From Candidatus Krumholzibacteriia bacterium (GTDB taxonomy: Bacteria; Krumholzibacteriota; Krumholzibacteria; WVZY01; JAKEHA01), in NCBI GenBank assembly GCA_029863355.1, contig JAOTVO010000116.1:1-7849 (forward strand): a DNA stretch of 7,849 nucleotides, written 5' to 3'. Every line of letters starts with the position of its first letter. Position 1 is the stretch's first letter. Shown piece after piece: positions 5,816 through 7,849 of the stretch. The translations under genes were made by a program, and so were the position numbers. Under the pieces are notes generated by a model. That model was not told the DNA's origin and did not search any database. It saw only the letters and a program-made list of their open reading frames with translations.

Positions 5816-6505
5816 ATGATCTTCTTACGCTCACGGCCATGGACAGCCTGCATCGTCGCGGTCCTGCTCGGCGGATGCGCTTCGAGCGGTGGGGACGTGA
5901 CCGTCACGAAGTCGCCCGGCGTGGACGCGATTCCCGCCGCCATCGGTATCTATCCTCTGCTGAGCACGGAGCCCAAGGAGCCGCATTCCACACCCATTCG
6001 CTTCAGCCGGATGTCTTCGACGTCTCGTGAGGACGGCGTCTATATAGCCCCGCCGACCGATTCGAAGCTGGTGCTCACGCTGGAAAGCCAGATGGTTACG
6101 AATCTGCTCGGCGCGGAGCTATCGTATCGCGGCTTTGCCCTGAAGGAGCTTCCCGTCGAGACCCCGCGGGACGATGTTGCCGGCGAAGGAGACAAGCACA
6201 CGTTCTACGTCAGCCTGGCGCTCCTGGATCGTTTGCGTGAGAGCTACGATCTTCGGGCGCTGCTCCTCGGAAACGTCTACTTCGTTCCGAACCGGTACGA
6301 TCCAGCGGAGCTTCTCGTGAGGGCGGCATACCTGCGGGTTATCGACGTCACGACGCTGGACGTGTTGTGCCACGTCTCCCTGAACAACGGTTCATACGGC
6401 GCGACCATGGAGGAAACCGTGCAGCAGCTCGCCCTCGAGTTGGCCGTGATGGCGGGGACCGACGTTTCGGTCCCGGACCGTGATGAACCGCCCCGGGCCG
6501 AATAG
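5816..6505 (+). CDS. Predicted lipoprotein, distantly CsgG/FlgO/LpoB-like
   Basis: A 229-residue protein with a clear lipoprotein signal: Arg5 and Arg7, a hydrophobic core, and LLGGC placing the lipidated cysteine at 21, followed by a Ser/Gly linker. The mature part reads like the nucleotide-binding-like fold of CsgG-related envelope lipoproteins: a first strand AAIGIYPLL (41-49), a helix MVTNLLGAELSYRGFALKEL (93-112), a YDLRALLLGNVYF strand (144-156), and VRAAYLRVIDVTTLDVL (168-184), matching the usual pattern of an RxxD strand followed by a turn. This assignment rests on pattern only. It is probably anchored to the outer membrane facing the periplasm; accessory roles in secretion or wall synthesis are known for relatives, but none can be chosen here. 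ATG 5816 follows GGGGGAAG; the open frame upstream to 5105 is the shadow of the CGNR gene. The small membrane gene follows after 31 bases. Confidence 0.85.
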   Translation: MIFLRSRPWTACIVAVLLGGCASSGGDVTVTKSPGVDAIPAAIGIYPLLSTEPKEPHSTPIRFSRMSSTSREDGVYIAPPTDSKLVLTLESQMVTNLLGAELSYRGFALKELPVETPRDDVAGEGDKHTFYVSLALLDRLRESYDLRALLLGNVYFVPNRYDPAELLVRAAYLRVIDVTTLDVLCHVSLNNGSYGATMEETVQQLALELAVMAGTDVSVPDRDEPPRAE

Positions 6506-6536
6506 AGCGCAAGAGCCATTTCCTGAGGAGGAGAGC

Positions 6537-6740
6537 ATGTGGGAATACTTTGATACGCGTGCAAGAAGGCTCGGTATTCTCGATACGAAACTGGCTCAAG
6601 CGGCAGCGATCTGCTTTGCTATCGTCATCGTGAAGCTCATTCCGCAGATCATGCAGTTGAGCATCTGGTGGTTCGTTGCGCTCGCGATCTTGTGTGCGAT
6701 TCGCCCGCTCATGACTTTCTACGGAAGCAAAGCGACGTAG
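6537..6740 (+). CDS. Small two-helix membrane protein, unrecognised
   Basis: A 67-residue protein with an amphipathic, charged N-terminus (MWEYFDTRARRLGILDTKLAQ in outline) and two hydrophobic segments, about residues 21-37 and 40-55, the second containing WWF. The basic residues before the first helix suggest a cytoplasmic N-terminus. The start is decided by AGGAGG (6526-6531), five bases before ATG 6537; an in-frame ATG at 6480 lies inside the preceding lipoprotein gene and has no SD. Base composition is close to 50% GC (29 of 60 in 6541-6600), well below the flanking genes. It sits between the CsgG-like lipoprotein and the DUF4870 gene in the same direction, suggesting a shared envelope role. 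No domain was recognised. Confidence 0.75.
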   Translation: MWEYFDTRARRLGILDTKLAQAAAICFAIVIVKLIPQIMQLSIWWFVALAILCAIRPLMTFYGSKAT

Positions 6741-6765
6741 GCAGTAACCCGAGGAGTTATGAAAT

Positions 6766-7137
6766 ATGTCTGGAACCAACGAATCCACGGCGCTCTCGTC
6801 GCGAGAAGCGCGTAAGTGGGCGATGATCTGTCATATCATCGCTCTGGTTGGTTTGCTGGCCAACGGTGTGGGCTACCTCCTGGGCCCATTGATCGTCTGG
6901 TTGCTCAAGAAGGAAGATGACCCCTTTATCGACGAGCAGGGTAAGGAGGCGGTCAACTTCCAGATTACGATGTTCATCGCACTCTTCGCGGGCGCTCTCC
7001 TGCTCGTGATTGGGGTCGGGATCCTCCTGCTCATCGCGGTTGGGATCTTGATGACGGTGTTCCCGATCATTGGCGCGGTGAAGGCGAACGAGGGAGTACA
7101 CTACCGGTACCCTCTGTCTTATCGATTCATAAAGTGA
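6766..7137 (+). CDS. DUF4870 (Tic20-like) integral membrane protein
   Basis: A 123-residue membrane protein with the hallmarks of DUF4870: a first helix with CHIIALVGL (22-30) and GYLLGPLIVWLLKKEDDPFID (36-56 region), then EQGKEAVNFQITM (57-69) with the conserved ealNFQ-like segment, two further helices (about 65-83 and 84-106), and the C-terminal AVKANEGVHYRYPLSYRFIK. Length is typical of the family. Function of the family is not established; a structural resemblance to Tic20 translocon proteins is the only general clue. ATG 6766 has GAGGAG (6751-6756) nine bases upstream. The gap from the previous gene is 25 bases, so it is probably cotranscribed with it. It lies within the lower-GC stretch. 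Confidence 0.88.
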   Translation: MSGTNESTALSSREARKWAMICHIIALVGLLANGVGYLLGPLIVWLLKKEDDPFIDEQGKEAVNFQITMFIALFAGALLLVIGVGILLLIAVGILMTVFPIIGAVKANEGVHYRYPLSYRFIK

Positions 7138-7156
7138 TCTGGTAGGACGCCCGGCA

Positions 7157-7828
7157 ATGTTCGAGCGCCAACTCCAGCACTACCTCGCCCTCGCCCTGCT
7201 CCTCGTCGGAGTGTGGCGAGCGACAGACGTCTTCCCCGGCGTGCTCGCCGGCGAGCTCTGGGGCGTCTCGACCGCAGCGTGGCTGGCGGTCGCCATCCTG
7301 GTTGCCATCGTGCACCAGTTCTACGTGTGGCTGGTCTGGAGGGCCGAGCTCCACCACGCGGCCATCAGCAGGCGGCTCGGCAGGGAGCGGGGCTTCGCCC
7401 TCTATAGCGTCGGCTTTGCCATCCTCATAGACGCTCGCCTTGCCGCGGTCATCATTCTCGCCGTGTCCAACGCCCAGACGCTTGCGCTGAACGCGACCGC
7501 CTCCTACGCGCTGGCCGTCGTGCTGTCGGTGCCCATGCTCCACACGCTGGTCTCCGTCCACAAGTACTTCGGTGTGAAGCGGGCTTTCGGGATCGACCAC
7601 TTCGACCCCGCTTACCGGGAGATGCCGTTCGTCAGACAAGGCATCTTCCGGTTCACCGGTAACGCCATGTATACCTTCGGCATCCTCCTGTTCTGGATCC
7701 CCGGGTTGGTTCTCCTGTCCCAGGCCGCACTAGTAGCGGCCATCTTCACCCACCTCTACATATGGGTGCACTACGAAACGACGGAACTGCCGGACATCCG
7801 CCGTATCTACGGTCGAGCGGCGCAATAA
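7157..7828 (+). CDS. PEMT/ICMT-like integral membrane methyltransferase, divergent
   Basis: A 223-residue protein with five or six hydrophobic segments (about 9-27, 39-61, 80-104, 115-135, 170-200). The C-terminal third resembles phospholipid/isoprenylcysteine methyltransferases: MPFVRQGIFRFTGNAMYTFG (156-175) aligns with the GPFRFSRNPMYxG signature, and HYETTELPDIRRIYG (205-219) with the acidic C-terminal motif. Compared with the smaller relative at 2674 the RNP of the signature is GNA here, so cofactor binding may differ. Lipid or small-molecule methylation with S-adenosylmethionine is the likely chemistry, by family only. ATG 7157 has a modest SD (AGGA, 7144-7147) nine bases upstream. It starts 19 bases after the DUF4870 gene but its GC content returns to the high level of the window (43 of 60 in 7321-7380). 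The gene is complete; the last 21 bases of the window hold nothing recognisable. Confidence 0.8.
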   Translation: MFERQLQHYLALALLLVGVWRATDVFPGVLAGELWGVSTAAWLAVAILVAIVHQFYVWLVWRAELHHAAISRRLGRERGFALYSVGFAILIDARLAAVIILAVSNAQTLALNATASYALAVVLSVPMLHTLVSVHKYFGVKRAFGIDHFDPAYREMPFVRQGIFRFTGNAMYTFGILLFWIPGLVLLSQAALVAAIFTHLYIWVHYETTELPDIRRIYGRAAQ

Positions 7829-7849
7829 TCCTCGACGCCGCACCAGACG

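Noticed and set aside
5038..5943. Open frame of 301 codons on the minus strand
   Set aside because: Antisense to the CGNR gene, which has clear zinc-finger motifs; Gly/Ala/Arg-rich with no domain.
6759..6815. 18-codon open frame overlapping the DUF4870 start in another frame
   Set aside because: Only two bases follow the GAGGAG site, whereas ATG 6766 has suitable spacing and a known family; coupling by such a minimal frame cannot be excluded but is not supported.
1..7849. CRISPR array, insertion sequence, tRNA, rRNA or defence system
   Set aside because: No regularly spaced repeats, terminal inverted repeats with a transposase, tRNA-like cloverleaf or nuclease/toxin motif was seen on reading both strands.

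Overview
The window is GC-rich bacterial chromosome, most of it visibly above 65% GC, with compact genes and mostly clear Shine-Dalgarno (SD) sites. The leftmost gene is a secreted subtilase. Its visible C-terminus carries the YPNP...VYDVRGR...VAVL signature of FlgD-Ig / type IX secretion (T9SS) type A sorting domains. That signature points to the FCB group (Bacteroidota relatives and deep lineages such as Rhodothermota, Eisenbacteria, Krumholzibacteriota or Latescibacterota). Strong SD sites (AAGGAGG, GGAGGTG, AGGAGG) and a sigma70-like promoter are not typical of mainstream Bacteroidota, so a deep-branching GC-rich FCB lineage is the best guess. This is inference; no rRNA or marker gene is present.

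Layout. (1) 1-1943, minus: subtilisin-like S8 protease of KP-43-like architecture, cut by the left edge. (2) 1944-2252: divergent intergenic region with a good promoter for the rightward genes and a hairpin in the protease leader. (3) 2253-3385, plus: a small unrecognised lipoprotein, an isoprenylcysteine-methyltransferase-like membrane protein starting one base after it, and a 66-residue two-helix membrane protein. (4) 3416-4926, minus: a DinB-fold protein followed by a DksA-type zinc finger fused to a SpoIIE/PP2C phosphatase, converging on group 3 with only 30 bases between stop codons. (5) 4927-5040: AT-rich divergent control region with TTGAC repeats. (6) 5041-5733, plus: ABATE/CGNR zinc-finger regulator. 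(7) 5816-7137, plus: a locally lower-GC envelope cluster of a CsgG-like lipoprotein, a 67-residue two-helix protein and a DUF4870 protein. (8) 7157-7828, plus: a second, divergent PEMT/ICMT-like membrane methyltransferase.

Taken together this is a signalling and envelope neighbourhood: one secreted protease, two lipoproteins, five small membrane proteins, a phosphatase and a DNA-binding regulator. No RNA gene, mobile element, CRISPR array or defence system was recognised. The least ordinary items are the DksA-finger/phosphatase fusion with an altered fourth cysteine, the TTGAC-repeat control region, and the lower-GC island.
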